From Streptomyces sp. DH-12 (GTDB lineage: Bacteria; Actinomycetota; Actinomycetes; Streptomycetales; Streptomycetaceae): a stretch of DNA of 64,000 nt. A program made the position numbers and the translations under genes. The stretch lies in the NCBI RefSeq assembly GCF_002899455.1, contig NZ_PPFB01000001.1, positions 682,001-746,000 of the forward strand, read 5' to 3'. The notes beneath the pieces were generated by a model. It had not been told where the DNA came from and searched no databases. It saw only the letters and a list, made by a program, of their open reading frames with translations. The stretch's first letter is position 1, and each line of letters starts with the position of its first letter. Shown here one piece after another: positions 34,839-43,656 of this stretch.

Positions 34839-35762
34839 GTGCCATCGCCGCAGCAGGCACGCGCACAGGCGTACGCGATCACCTCGGCCAAGGCGGGTCC
34901 GGAGACGGAGCCGTCCCCGACGGCCCAGCTCCGCGCCCTCTTCGACCGGCCCCGGCTCTCCCCCGGCCAGCGGCGTATCGCGCAGTACCTGATCGAGCAC
35001 ATCACCGAGGCGGCGTTCCTGTCGATCACCGATCTCGCGGACCGGGCCGGGGTGAGCCAGCCCTCGGTGACCCGGTTCGCCTCGGCGGTCGGTTTCAGCG
35101 GCTACCCGGCGCTGCGGGAGAAGCTCCAGTCGATCACCCTCGGCACCCGGTCCGCCGGCGCCGGGCAGACCGAGGAGCACCGCGGCAACGAACTGCAGGC
35201 GGCCGTCGACGCCGAGATCGAGAACCTCGAGAACCTGCGGCGGGACCTCGCCGACACCGACCGCGTCATCGAGGCGGGCCGCGCCCTGTCCGCCTCCACC
35301 CCGCTGACCGTCCTGGGCCTGCGCATCTCCGTCTCGCTGGCCGAGTACTTCGCGTACGCCGCCCGCCGTATCCACCCGGACGTGCGGCTGGTGACGCTCG
35401 GCGGCAGCGTGGCCTACGACGCCCTGCTGCAGTCGCGGGAAGCGGGCGGGACATGGGTGCTGGCGTTCTCCATGCCGCGGCACGCGCAGGAGACCCTGAC
35501 GGCGGTGCGGGTCGCGCGCAGCGCCGGGCTGAAGGTCGCGCTCATCACCGACCTGGCGCTGGGGCCGCTCGCGGACGAGGCGGACGTCACCTTCGCCACC
35601 GGCACCGGCTCCCGCCTGGTCTTCGACTCGTACGCGGCCCCGGGTGTGATGTGCGCGGCGCTGCTGCAGGCCATGACGGACGCCGACCCGGAGCGGACGC
35701 AGGCCCGGCTCGAGGACTACGAGCAGGTCGCCGACGAGCACCGGTTCTTCCTTCGGGACTGA
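34839..35762 (+). CDS. MurR/RpiR-family transcriptional regulator
   Basis: 307 aa. HTH_6 domain about 30-105 (AAFLSITDLADRAGVSQPSVTRFASAVGFSGYPALREKLQ) and a sugar-phosphate-binding SIS domain about 130-265 (STPLTVLGLRISVSLAEYFAYAARR ... LAFSMPRHAQETLTAVRVA). These regulators respond to phosphosugars. GTG 34839 is chosen for AGGGAGG 7 nt upstream; GTG 34815 is an alternative. A weak GGACCG-GCC-CGGTCC hairpin (35779-35793) follows the stop. The CATGAA-N4-TTCATG palindrome downstream at 35830 may be one of its operators. Confidence 0.9.
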   Translation: MPSPQQARAQAYAITSAKAGPETEPSPTAQLRALFDRPRLSPGQRRIAQYLIEHITEAAFLSITDLADRAGVSQPSVTRFASAVGFSGYPALREKLQSITLGTRSAGAGQTEEHRGNELQAAVDAEIENLENLRRDLADTDRVIEAGRALSASTPLTVLGLRISVSLAEYFAYAARRIHPDVRLVTLGGSVAYDALLQSREAGGTWVLAFSMPRHAQETLTAVRVARSAGLKVALITDLALGPLADEADVTFATGTGSRLVFDSYAAPGVMCAALLQAMTDADPERTQARLEDYEQVADEHRFFLRD

Positions 35763-36179
35763 CTCCTCGCTCACTGCGGGACCGGCCCGGTCCGGGGCCG
35801 CCTCCGGCACGTCACGCGGTGCGATCGGACATGAATGTTTTCATGCGTCTTGCCAAGCAGACGGCATATATAAATACTGCTCACGGATCGCGGCCCCGCC
35901 CGCTCCGGACCGCGTTCCGTCCACCTCACCCGCCCGCCCGGAAGGCCGAGGGCCCGCCATGCGCTGCACGCACCCGTCGCCGCGGCCGCCCGCACCGGCC
36001 TCCTCCGGGCACCCGCACGAACGCCCGCGGCCGCCGGCTCCCGCCCGTGCCGGCGACCGGGGTGTTCGGCCGGGCCTCCCCTGCCCGGCCGCCCGCGGCG
36101 GCCCCGGTCGTGCCCTGGACCGGGGCCGCCCCACCCCGTCGCCCGCGCCGGCGGCGCCGCACACCCGGAAGCGAAGATC
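35763..36179. other. Intergenic with AT-rich promoter island
   Basis: 417 bases. An AT-rich island at 35830-35880 carries a palindrome and TATATAAATA, followed by about 300 bases of GC-rich leader before the gene at 36180. No gene was recognised in the leader. Confidence 0.55.
35830..35876 (+). promoter_or_regulatory. AT-rich promoter with CATGAA/TTCATG palindrome
   Basis: CATGAA-TGTT-TTCATG (35830-35845) is a perfect 6-bp-arm inverted repeat. TTGCCA (35850-35855) and TAAATA (35871-35876), 15 bp apart, could be -35 and -10 elements. The likely target is the gene at 36180, and the palindrome could bind the RpiR-type regulator encoded just upstream. Confidence 0.45.
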
Positions 36180-36548
36180 ATGCCTGTGACGTCCACGCGC
36201 CTCGGACCCGACTGGCCCCGCCAGGTCAAGACCCCCGGGAGCTACGACTGGGAGCGCTCGGCGGCCAAGTGGCTGCGCGAGCTGGTCCCGGCGCGCTACG
36301 CGAGCTACCCGGCGTTCGTCCGGCACCCCGTGCTGCTGGCCCGGCACGCCCGGATCCAGGTCGAGCACGAGATACGGGTGGCGCGCACCGCGCTGCAGAC
36401 CGCCCGCGCGGACCTGCCCCGGCTGGGCCTGCACGAGGGTGTGATCGAGCACACGATCAAGCTGTACGCGGCCGAGCTGACGCAGCTCCAGCACATCGCG
36501 CGGAGCGTCCGGGCGGTCGCCCGGGCCCTGGACGAGAGCGCCCGCTGA
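36180..36548 (+). CDS. Hypothetical helical protein
   Basis: 122 aa. A Trp-rich start (LGPDWPRQVKTPGSYDWERSAAKWLRELVPARYASYP) is followed by long amphipathic helices (LLARHARIQVEHEIRVARTALQTARADLPRLGL; IEHTIKLYAAELTQLQHIARSV), perhaps a coiled-coil hairpin. ATG 36180 has GGAAGCGAAG upstream. It lies 152 bp before the ANTAR-SpoIIE gene on the same strand. Not recognised; function unknown. Confidence 0.75.
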   Translation: MPVTSTRLGPDWPRQVKTPGSYDWERSAAKWLRELVPARYASYPAFVRHPVLLARHARIQVEHEIRVARTALQTARADLPRLGLHEGVIEHTIKLYAAELTQLQHIARSVRAVARALDESAR

Positions 36549-36700
36549 CCGTGCACGGCCCGGCGCGGCCCGGTCCCGCGCCCGTCCGGGCCGCCCCGCC
36601 CCCGCGCGGTCGCGTCCGGTCCGCCACGGACCGGCCGGGACCGGCCGTCCGTGGTGACAAGCCGGTCAACGAACACGGGCGGGTGTGCAATGCTCGGTGC

Positions 36701-39103
36701 GTGAAGAGCGATCGCTTTGTCCAGGTCGGGCCCGGCACGGTCCCGGACGTGGTCGAACTGGCCAGGGTCGTCGCCCAGCAGCGCGCCGAGATGGACCGGC
36801 TCCGCGAGCAGGCCGCGACGACGGTGGCCGTGGAGCGCGCCAAGGGCGTCGTGATGGCTCTGTCCGGTTGCACCGCGGACGCCGCCGAGGAGATCCTGTA
36901 CCAGCGCGCCAAGGCCGCCCGCCGCACCCTGCTGGAGGAGTGCTGGATCACCCTGGGTGAGCTGACGCCCGCCCGGCCGTGCGAGGACGCGGCCGCTCCC
37001 CGCCCGGAGGGCGGGCCCGGGGACGCGGCGGCCGTCATGCCCGCGGCGGACGCCCCGGCGCCCTTCGCCAGGTCCGACGACGTCGCCGACGCCCTGAGCC
37101 GCCTGGGCCGCGCCCTGGTCCACGTGGAGACGCACCAGGCGCTCGCCGAGTGCCTGCGGGACCATCTCGCCCCGGACCTGGACGCCGACTCGGTGATGAT
37201 CTACGTCCGCCGCTCCGGCGGCGGCCTGGTGCTGGCCGGGCACGCCGGCATCGACGACGGGCTCGCCGCCCGCTGGCGTCAGGTGCCCCCGTCCAGCGGG
37301 ATGGCCATGGCGGACGCCCTGCTGACGGGCGAACCGCGCTGGCTGGAGAACTACTCCGAGGACAGCAGGCGCTACCTGCTGATCGGCGAGCCGCCCGAGC
37401 GGTGGCAGTCCCGGGTCTGGCTGCCGCTGCGCGCCGGGGACGGCTCCGACGTGTGCATCGGCGTGCTGCGCGGACGCCCCGACGTCTTCACCCCGCGCGA
37501 CCGCGCGCATCTGGAGGGCGTCGTCCGGCTGTGCGCGGGACGCGTGCGCACCTTCACCTCGTCGGCGGCGCCGGCCCGCGACGCCGGGACGGACGCCGTC
37601 CGGTCGCTGTTCGCGGCGCTGCCGGTTCCGGCGATGCTGCTGACGCCCGTCACCGGGGCCTCCGGCGACGTGGAGGACTTCCGCGTCGACGCGGCCACCG
37701 CCCAGGCGGCCGACCTCCTCGGCGGATCCTCGGGCGACCCGGCCGGCCGGCGGCTGCGCGAGGTGCGGCCCGACCTCACGGATGTCCCGATGTGGCAGGG
37801 CTGCCTGGACACCCTGGAGGGCGGCGGGCCGTACGAGAGCGAGCCGTTCGCGCACCAGGAGACCGTGGACGGGGTCACGGAGCTGGCCACCTACTCGGTG
37901 CGGGTGACGCGGCTGGAGGACGCGCTGGTCGTCACCTGGCTGCGGCGCGCCTCCTCGGACCGGCAGGAGCAGCGGCTGGCGGAGCTGCAGCGGCTCGGCA
38001 ACATCGGCTGGGCCAACTGGAACCTGGCGCGGGAGGAGGCGTCCTGGTCGGCGCAGGTCTTCACGATCCTCGAGCGGGACCCGGCGGACGGACCGGCCCG
38101 GCTCGCCGAGGTCCCCGGTCTGGCGCTGCCCGAGGACCGGCCGGCGCTGGGGGCCGCCGTCGAGGCCCTGCTGCGCGAGGGGCAGCCGTTCGACGCGCTG
38201 TTCCGGGTCCCCGGCGGACGCGGCGTACGGCATCTGCGGCTGGTCGCCGAGGTGGTGGCGGACACGCACGGCACCCCGGTCGAGGTGCACGGGGTCGTGC
38301 AGGACCTGACCGCGCGGCGGCGGGCGGAACTGGCGCTGGTGGAGAGCGAGCGGGTGAACCTCACCCAGCACGACGTGCTCCAGTCGGAGCGGGTCCTGGT
38401 CGCCCGGCTGCAGAACGCGCTGCTGCCGCTGCCCGACAAGGTCGTGGACCTGTCCGGGCTGCGCGTCGAGGTCGCCTATCTGCCCGCGCAGGCCGGCATA
38501 CACGTCGGAGGCGACTGGTTCAGCGCCGTGGAACTCCCCGGCGGGGACGCCCTGTTCGTCGTCGGGGACGTGGCCGGCCACGGCGTGGACGCGGTCGCCA
38601 CGATGGCGCAGCTCCGCTTCACGGCGAAGGGCATGGTGAGCACGGGCTCGTCGCTGAAGGGCGCGCTGTCCCGGCTCAACTCGCTGCTGCTGCACTCCCG
38701 GGACGCCCACGGCACCGCGACGATGGTCATCGCCCGCTACCACGCGGCGGGCCGCCGGCTGGTGTGGGCGCAGGCCGGTCACCCGCCGCCGCTGCTGCTG
38801 CGCGGCGGCGAGGCGACGTATCTGCACCGGCCCAGAGGCATGCTGCTGGGCGCCACCTCCGCCCCGTACTTCGAGGAGACCGAGCACCGCCTCGAACCGG
38901 GCGACCGCCTGCTCCTGTACACCGACGGCCTGGTCGAGCGCCCCCCGGAGAACATCGACACCGGCCTCACCCGCCTCGCCGACGCCGCGGCCGCCCACCC
39001 CGAGGACACCCCGGGTTCCCTGGGCACCCTCCTGGACGTGATGCTGGAGGACGAGCGGCGGGACGACGTGTGCGTGCTGGACATTCGCGTGCCGCGGGAG
39101 TGA
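36701..39103 (+). CDS. ANTAR-GAF-PAS-PAS-SpoIIE phosphatase
   Basis: 800 aa, soluble. Residues about 28-85 (QQRAEMDRLREQAATTVAVERAKG ... AEEILYQRAKAARRTLLEECW) form an ANTAR-like three-helix segment, an RNA-binding antiterminator domain in other proteins. Then GAF about 125-270, PAS about 290-410, a second PAS about 425-530, and a PP2C/SpoIIE domain about 550-800 with GGDWFS, GDVAGHGVD, LLYTDGLVE and DDVCVLDI. No HATPase is fused. It probably dephosphorylates an anti-anti-sigma factor in response to a bound ligand. GTG 36701 has a poor ribosome site; GTG 36683 is possible. Confidence 0.87.
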   Translation: MKSDRFVQVGPGTVPDVVELARVVAQQRAEMDRLREQAATTVAVERAKGVVMALSGCTADAAEEILYQRAKAARRTLLEECWITLGELTPARPCEDAAAPRPEGGPGDAAAVMPAADAPAPFARSDDVADALSRLGRALVHVETHQALAECLRDHLAPDLDADSVMIYVRRSGGGLVLAGHAGIDDGLAARWRQVPPSSGMAMADALLTGEPRWLENYSEDSRRYLLIGEPPERWQSRVWLPLRAGDGSDVCIGVLRGRPDVFTPRDRAHLEGVVRLCAGRVRTFTSSAAPARDAGTDAVRSLFAALPVPAMLLTPVTGASGDVEDFRVDAATAQAADLLGGSSGDPAGRRLREVRPDLTDVPMWQGCLDTLEGGGPYESEPFAHQETVDGVTELATYSVRVTRLEDALVVTWLRRASSDRQEQRLAELQRLGNIGWANWNLAREEASWSAQVFTILERDPADGPARLAEVPGLALPEDRPALGAAVEALLREGQPFDALFRVPGGRGVRHLRLVAEVVADTHGTPVEVHGVVQDLTARRRAELALVESERVNLTQHDVLQSERVLVARLQNALLPLPDKVVDLSGLRVEVAYLPAQAGIHVGGDWFSAVELPGGDALFVVGDVAGHGVDAVATMAQLRFTAKGMVSTGSSLKGALSRLNSLLLHSRDAHGTATMVIARYHAAGRRLVWAQAGHPPPLLLRGGEATYLHRPRGMLLGATSAPYFEETEHRLEPGDRLLLYTDGLVERPPENIDTGLTRLADAAAAHPEDTPGSLGTLLDVMLEDERRDDVCVLDIRVPRE

Positions 39104-39163
39104 CCGCACGGGGGAGGCGAGCCGCCCGCGGCGGGCGAGACACGTGACCGGGGCCCGGCCGGT

Positions 39164-40009
39164 TCAGCCCCGGGCACCTTCGGCCTCGCGCAGGAAGCGG
39201 TGCAGGGACGCCGTCATCGCGGCGACGAACGCGTTCCGGGTCGCGTCGTCGAGGGCGTCGAGCGACAGATAGGGGTTGAGGTCCTCCAGCTCGACGAGCA
39301 GGAGTTTGCCGTCCGGCGCCCGGCAGGCGTCGACCCGCTGGATGCCGTGGCCGAGGGTGTTCCACTCGATGAACCGCCGGGCGAAGCCGAGGTCGCCGGG
39401 GGTGGGCCGGTAGGGCTCCAGCCGCCAGCGCGCGGCGGGGTCCGGGGCGTGAAGGGCGTACTGGAAGTCCTGGTCGACGAAGTAGAACGACACCTCGTAG
39501 GCGAAGTCGATGTACGGCTGCACGAGGACGTCGCCGTCGGCGGGGACGGACGCCTCGGCGGCCGGGACGATCCGCAGCCCGTGCGAGTCGGCGCCGAGCC
39601 GCGGCTTGACGACGTACCGCTCCGCGCGGGGCAGCCGGTGCAGGTCCTCGGGCCGGCCGACGGTGGGGATCACCGGCAGCCCGGCGTCGGTCAGGTCCAG
39701 CAGGTACTGCTTGCCGGCCATGTCCCCGCGCCCGGTGAGCGGGTTGTACACCGGCGTGCCGGTCGCGAGGGCCCGCGTGCGGAACTCCCGGTAGGCGTCG
39801 GGATACCCCAGCACCGGCCCGCTGTTCCGCACCACGACCCCGTCGAACCCGCCCATCAGGGCGACGGCGTCCCGCGGATGGCACAGGGCGAGATCGAACT
39901 CCTCGCGCAGCCGGGAGGTGAGAAAGATGTCCTCGTCGCAGTACCGCCGCCCCCGGGCCGGGTAGGCCAGGTCGGTGACGTACAGGACGCGGGGGCGGGT
40001 GGCGCGCAT
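39164..40009 (-). CDS. ATP-grasp protein, glutathione-synthase-like
   Basis: 281 aa. RLREEFDLALCHPRDAVALMGGFDGVVVRNSGP is a pre-grasp domain. The ATP-grasp core has AGKQYLLDLTDAGLPVIPTV, YVVKPRLGADSHGLR, VLVQPYIDFAYEVSFYFVD, and a metal site LLLVELEDLNPYLSL. ATG 40009 follows GAGGAG. The family makes carboxylate-amine or similar bonds. No RiPP precursor, amino-acid or peptide gene is evident next to it, so the substrate is unknown. It is distinct from the RiPP ligase at 17755. Confidence 0.83.
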   Translation of the reverse strand: MRATRPRVLYVTDLAYPARGRRYCDEDIFLTSRLREEFDLALCHPRDAVALMGGFDGVVVRNSGPVLGYPDAYREFRTRALATGTPVYNPLTGRGDMAGKQYLLDLTDAGLPVIPTVGRPEDLHRLPRAERYVVKPRLGADSHGLRIVPAAEASVPADGDVLVQPYIDFAYEVSFYFVDQDFQYALHAPDPAARWRLEPYRPTPGDLGFARRFIEWNTLGHGIQRVDACRAPDGKLLLVELEDLNPYLSLDALDDATRNAFVAAMTASLHRFLREAEGARG

Positions 40010-40392
40010 GGGGACTCCTCGGGGCGGCGTGCGTCGATCTTAGGGACGGTTCCGGAGCCGACGCACAGCCGCGCGGTCACCGGCGCGGCATCCCGCGGTC
40101 CGCGGACCTGCCGAAGACACCACACCGCGGAGCGGCACACCTCCTGTCGTCAGCCGGTGGTCTCCGACTGGCGTGCCCGCGCAACCCGTCTCCAGGATCA
40201 AGGGCAGGATCGACGCGACCGCCAGTGCCTCGGCGGCCGGGGGCATCGCCTCGTCCGACGGCCGCTGCGACGGCCACAGCCACAACAAGCCGATCGTGCA
40301 GTTCCGTCAGCTGTGGACCGGCCCCCCGCGCCTGCGGCTGACGGGCGGGGGCCCGGCGACGCGTGTGCGCCGGGCCCCCGGCCGGGGAAGGG
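40010..40392. other. Intergenic, possible coding remnant
   Basis: 383 bases between the ATP-grasp gene and the 55-aa membrane-protein gene. A plus-strand reading from GTG 40173 to about 40345 has mostly G/C at third positions but runs without a stop into the 40346 hairpin. It may be a remnant of a lost gene. No recognised product. Confidence 0.4.
40346..40380 (-). terminator. 13-bp-stem terminator of the 55-aa gene
   Basis: CGGGGGCCCGGCG (40346-40358) and CGCCGGGCCCCCG (40368-40380) pair perfectly around a 9-nt loop, 13 nt past the stop of the minus-strand gene. Confidence 0.75.
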
Positions 40393-40560
40393 TCAGCGTC
40401 TGCGGGGCCGGCCCGCCCCGATGCCGGCGACGTGCAGGGCCAGGGCGGTCAGCCCCAGCAGCATCACGTTCACCGAGGAGAACACCTCATTGGTCCCGAT
40501 CTCCGCCGCGTTGATCAGGAAGGCGATGAAGAACAGCACCGCCGCGACTATGCCGAGCAT
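40393..40560 (-). CDS. 55-aa two-helix membrane protein
   Basis: A short gene too small for usual length cut-offs. It encodes MLGIVAAVLFFIAFLINA, then a polar EIGTNEVFSSVN loop, then a second hydrophobic helix VMLLGLTALALHVAGIG and a basic end GRPRRR. ATG 40560 is preceded by a strong GGAAGGAG 7 nt upstream, and a good terminator follows. Two membrane segments with the basic tail probably inside. Function unknown. Confidence 0.82.
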   Translation of the reverse strand: MLGIVAAVLFFIAFLINAAEIGTNEVFSSVNVMLLGLTALALHVAGIGAGRPRRR

Positions 40561-40681
40561 GAACGAGCTCCTTCCGTAGAGGTGTTGCCCGTATGCCCGG
40601 CTCTCGTGGACTCAGACCCGTCACGTTCCCGTCAGGCGCCGGGGATCCCCGGAAGCGGCCCTCGCCCCGAAGAAAGAGGGT

Positions 40682-40713
40682 ACTGAGTGCCTTTACTCGT
40701 GACACTCAGTGCC
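40682..40713. promoter_or_regulatory. Operator-like repeats before the OB-fold gene
   Basis: ACTGAGTG (40682-40689) and CACTCAGT (40703-40710) are perfect inverted arms, and ACTGAGTGCC/ACTCAGTGCC also read as near-direct repeats 22 bp apart. A -10-like CATAACC follows at about 40713. The site is 102-133 bp before the OB-fold gene. Confidence 0.5.
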
Positions 40714-40814
40714 ATAACCTGTGGCCGTGCGCGGTGGCACGGCCACCGGGCAGGCGCGTGCCCGGGCGGGACCGTGCACGTGGAAGTCCGGCCGAGTGCA
40801 GGGAGTTGACCAGC

Positions 40815-41243
40815 GTGTACCACTTCTCAGGAAGCGTCGCTCAGCGGGCAGCCGGCTCCACGACGCGCCTGCTCGAACCGCAGGGCCCCGAGTCGCGGAG
40901 CGGCGACCAGGAGGCCATGCTCTTCCAGCGCTGCACCTGGTGCCGCACGGCGATGTACCACCGGCTGCTGTGCCCGGTCTGTCAGGGCAGCGACCTGCGG
41001 ACGGAGCGCAGCGCGGGTTTCGGCACGGTGCGCCACTCGACGGTGCTGCACCGCAACACCCCCGCCGCGCGCAACGTGTCGCTGATAGAGATGGCCGAGG
41101 GGTTCGTGGTGCGGGGCCGGGTCATGGGCCCGCCCATCGGCATCCACAGCGGCGACCGGGTGCGGCTGTCGACGGCCGAGGACCCGGTGCGCGGTGAGCC
41201 GGTGTTCCAACTGGTGGACGAGCCGCTGCGGGCCTGGACCTGA
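40815..41243 (+). CDS. OB-fold/Zn-ribbon (DUF35-like) protein
   Basis: 142 aa. Rubredoxin-like zinc ribbon with Cys40, Cys43, Cys53 and Cys56 (CTWC ... CPVC), then an OB-fold: STVLHRNTPAARNVSLIEMAEGFVVRGRV and IHSGDRVRLSTAEDP. DUF35 proteins normally pair with a thiolase or ketosynthase-like enzyme and bind acyl-CoA, but none is adjacent. GTG 40815 follows AGGGAG by 9 nt. An operator-like repeat lies upstream. Confidence 0.82.
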   Translation: MYHFSGSVAQRAAGSTTRLLEPQGPESRSGDQEAMLFQRCTWCRTAMYHRLLCPVCQGSDLRTERSAGFGTVRHSTVLHRNTPAARNVSLIEMAEGFVVRGRVMGPPIGIHSGDRVRLSTAEDPVRGEPVFQLVDEPLRAWT

Positions 41244-41280
41244 CAGCTCCGGCGCCGACGGCCGCATGAGGGGCGTGGGT

Positions 41281-41661
41281 TCACAGGGTGACGCGGATGC
41301 CCACCGTGCCGTCCAGGCCCCGGCGCAGCCGGCTGCCCAGCAGGGTGAGGCGGCCCGTCAGCCCGTACTTGCGGGCGATCAACTGCCGGTAGCGGGCGGT
41401 CGTGGCCGCGTCGCAGACCTCCGCGGTGGCCGGGACCTGGTCGCCGGTCGGGTTGCCGCGCAGGTCGCACGGTCCCACGAGGACGTCCTTCCGGGCGCGG
41501 ATCCGCTTGACCTTCCACGAGCCGGCCGCGGTCCACACGCCCAGCGCGTCGCCGTCGCGCACCACCCACACCGGGGTGGCGACGGGCGTGCCGTTCTTCC
41601 GGTAGCTGGTGAGCAGCAGGTACTTCCCCGCTCCGAGCCGGTCCCGCAACGCGTCGTCCAT
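41281..41661 (-). CDS. PPOX-class F420-dependent oxidoreductase-like protein
   Basis: 126 aa split-barrel flavin/deazaflavin-binding fold: KYLLLTSYRKNGTPVATPVWVVRDGDALGVWTAAGSWKVKRIRARKDVLVGPCD, typical of short PPOX-class proteins in actinobacteria that use F420. ATG 41661. The substrate is unknown. It is followed on the same strand by unrelated genes and converges with the OB-fold gene. Confidence 0.87.
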   Translation of the reverse strand: MDDALRDRLGAGKYLLLTSYRKNGTPVATPVWVVRDGDALGVWTAAGSWKVKRIRARKDVLVGPCDLRGNPTGDQVPATAEVCDAATTARYRQLIARKYGLTGRLTLLGSRLRRGLDGTVGIRVTL

Positions 41662-41714
41662 GCCCCGAGTCTAGGCCGACTCCGGCATGTCCCGCCGGGA
41701 GCCGTCCGGCCCTC

Positions 41715-42440
41715 CTACGGGCGTCGGGCGACGAACACGAGCTCCCGGCCGGGGCGGTCGGGTGCGTCCCGCACCTCCTCCAGCACGTAGCCGTGGTCCG
41801 CGAGGTCCGCCTCGACCTCCTTCCGCTCCCGGAACCGCAGGGTCGAGTCCGAGACCAGCGTCTCCCCGTCCGACGCGAACACGTACGTCGTACGGAACGT
41901 CACCGACGGGCCGTCCACACGGGTCACTTCGTGCCAGCTCTCCACCCGGCCGACGCCCGGCACGTCGGCGCTGACGTACGACTGCTCGCGGGTCCAGGTC
42001 TCCCACGCGCGCCGGGCCGGGTCGCGGGTCTCGAAAACCAGGCGTCCGCCGGGACGCAGGGCCGCGCGGACGCCGCGCAGGGTGGCGTGCCAGGCGCCGG
42101 GGTCCGTGATCTCCTGGGCGGCGTTCGCCGTCATCGTGGCCAGGTCGGCCGCGAGCGGGGGCAGTTCCGTGGCGTCCCCCTCGATCCAGCGGACCCGATC
42201 GGCGCCCGGCTTGGCGCGGGCGACGTCGAGGGAGGCGCCGGCGGGGTCGACGCCCACGACGTCGATGCCCTCGTCCGCGAGGAGCAGCGCGAACACGCCC
42301 GTGCCGCAGCCGATGTCCAGCACCGTACGGGCGCCGAACTCCCGCGCCATGCGCAGATAGGCGTCGAGGTCGCCGCGGTCGGGGTCGAGCGGGTCGTAGA
42401 GGGCGGCGAGCCGCGGGTGGGCGAAGGAGGCGTCAGACAC
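41715..42440 (-). CDS. Class I SAM-dependent methyltransferase
   Basis: 241 aa. Motif [17 protein letters not shown] (about 40-55), then [17 protein letters not shown], acidic IEGDATELP, and [18 protein letters not shown] 42440 overlaps the end of the MalY-like gene by 8 nt, so the two are co-transcribed and coupled. The substrate is unknown. Confidence 0.9.
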   Translation of the reverse strand: MSDASFAHPRLAALYDPLDPDRGDLDAYLRMAREFGARTVLDIGCGTGVFALLLADEGIDVVGVDPAGASLDVARAKPGADRVRWIEGDATELPPLAADLATMTANAAQEITDPGAWHATLRGVRAALRPGGRLVFETRDPARRAWETWTREQSYVSADVPGVGRVESWHEVTRVDGPSVTFRTTYVFASDGETLVSDSTLRFRERKEVEADLADHGYVLEEVRDAPDRPGRELVFVARRP

Positions 42441-43632
42441 GCGTGCCGCCCGCCGCTCGCACGGCGGCCGCCATCCGGCGCACCGCCTCGGTGAGCACCT
42501 CGGGCGAGGTCGCGAGGTTCAGCCGGGCGTGGCCCGCGCCGCCCGCGCCGAACGGCAGCCCGCCGGTCAGCGCCACCCGGCCGTGGTCGAGGAACGCCTC
42601 GGCGGGGTCGTCGCCCAGGCCGAGGCCGCGGCAGTCGAGCCAGGCGAGGTAGGTGGCGTCGCCCGGACGGTACCGGACGGCCGGCAGGTGCTCGGCGAGC
42701 AGCTCGGTGAGCAGCCGGCGGTTGGCGTCCAGGCCCTCGAGCAGGGCGTCCAGCCAGCCGGTGGCGTCGCGCAGGGCGGCCGTGTGGGCGAGGATGCCGA
42801 CGTGGCTCGGACCGTGGCCGACCACCTCCGGCATCCGGGCCAGGTCCTCGCCCGCCCCGGGCCCGGCGACGGCGAGGGCCGCCTTCAGCCCGGCCAGGTT
42901 CCACGCCTTGGACGCCGACATCAGCGACAGGCCGCGCTCGCCGCCGGGCACGCTCAGGTACGGCACGAACCGTGCGCCGCCGAGCACCAGCGGCGCGTGG
43001 ATCTCGTCGGCGACGACCCGCACGCCGTACCGCTCGGCGAGCGCCGCCACCGCCGTCAGCTCGTCGGCGGTGTGCACGGTGCCGGTGGGGTTGTGCGGGC
43101 TGCACAGCAGGTACGCGGCCCGCCCGCCGCCGGCCGTCGCCTCCCGGAAGGCACGCTCCAGGACGTCCGGGTCGAGCCGCGCGTCCGCGCCGAGCGGCGC
43201 CTCGACGACCCGGCGGTCCGCGTGCCGCACGAAGTCGTAGAAGGGCGGGTAGACCGGCGGGTTCACCACAACCGGGTCGCCGGGCCCGGTGACCAGCCGG
43301 AGCATCTCGACCACGCCCAGCATCACGTCCGGCACGATCGCGGTGCGCTTCACGGCGAGCCCGGGCCAGTTCCACCGCTTGCCGGCGAAGGCGGCCAGCG
43401 CCTCGGCGTACGCGGTCCCGGCCGGGTACCCGGTGTCACCGGTCGCCATCGCGTCGGTGACCGCGCGCACGACCGGTTCCGCGAGCGCCACGTCCATCTC
43501 GGCCACCCACACGGGGAGGACGTCGTCGGGGTGGGTCCGCCACTTCATGCTGGTGCGGCGGCGCAGCTGATCCAGGGAAAGGGCCTCGAGGGGATTCGGT
43601 TCACCGGACGTGCCGTGCGGGATCCTGGTCAT
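42433..43632 (-). CDS. MalY/PatB-type PLP aminotransferase/C-S lyase
   Basis: 399 aa fold-type I PLP enzyme: [43 protein letters not shown], and the Schiff-base lysine in [14 protein letters not shown]. The MalY/PatB group cleaves cystathionine or other C-S bonds and can repress genes in E. coli. ATG 43632. It is coupled to the downstream methyltransferase and lies 24 bp from the divergent DUF3800 gene. Confidence 0.9.
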   Translation of the reverse strand: MTRIPHGTSGEPNPLEALSLDQLRRRTSMKWRTHPDDVLPVWVAEMDVALAEPVVRAVTDAMATGDTGYPAGTAYAEALAAFAGKRWNWPGLAVKRTAIVPDVMLGVVEMLRLVTGPGDPVVVNPPVYPPFYDFVRHADRRVVEAPLGADARLDPDVLERAFREATAGGGRAAYLLCSPHNPTGTVHTADELTAVAALAERYGVRVVADEIHAPLVLGGARFVPYLSVPGGERGLSLMSASKAWNLAGLKAALAVAGPGAGEDLARMPEVVGHGPSHVGILAHTAALRDATGWLDALLEGLDANRRLLTELLAEHLPAVRYRPGDATYLAWLDCRGLGLGDDPAEAFLDHGRVALTGGLPFGAGGAGHARLNLATSPEVLTEAVRRMAAAVRAAGGTRV

Positions 43633-43656
43633 GCAACACACGATAGGGGGCGTGGT

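Noticed and set aside
34736..36700. Upstream extension of the ANTAR-SpoIIE frame
   Set aside because: This part overlaps the RpiR gene in another frame and has non-protein-like Arg/Pro composition; the gene begins at 36701.
40173..40514. Plus-strand frame next to the ATP-grasp gene considered as a full gene
   Set aside because: It reads through a strong terminator hairpin and antisense into the 55-aa gene; only the first part has coding-like composition.
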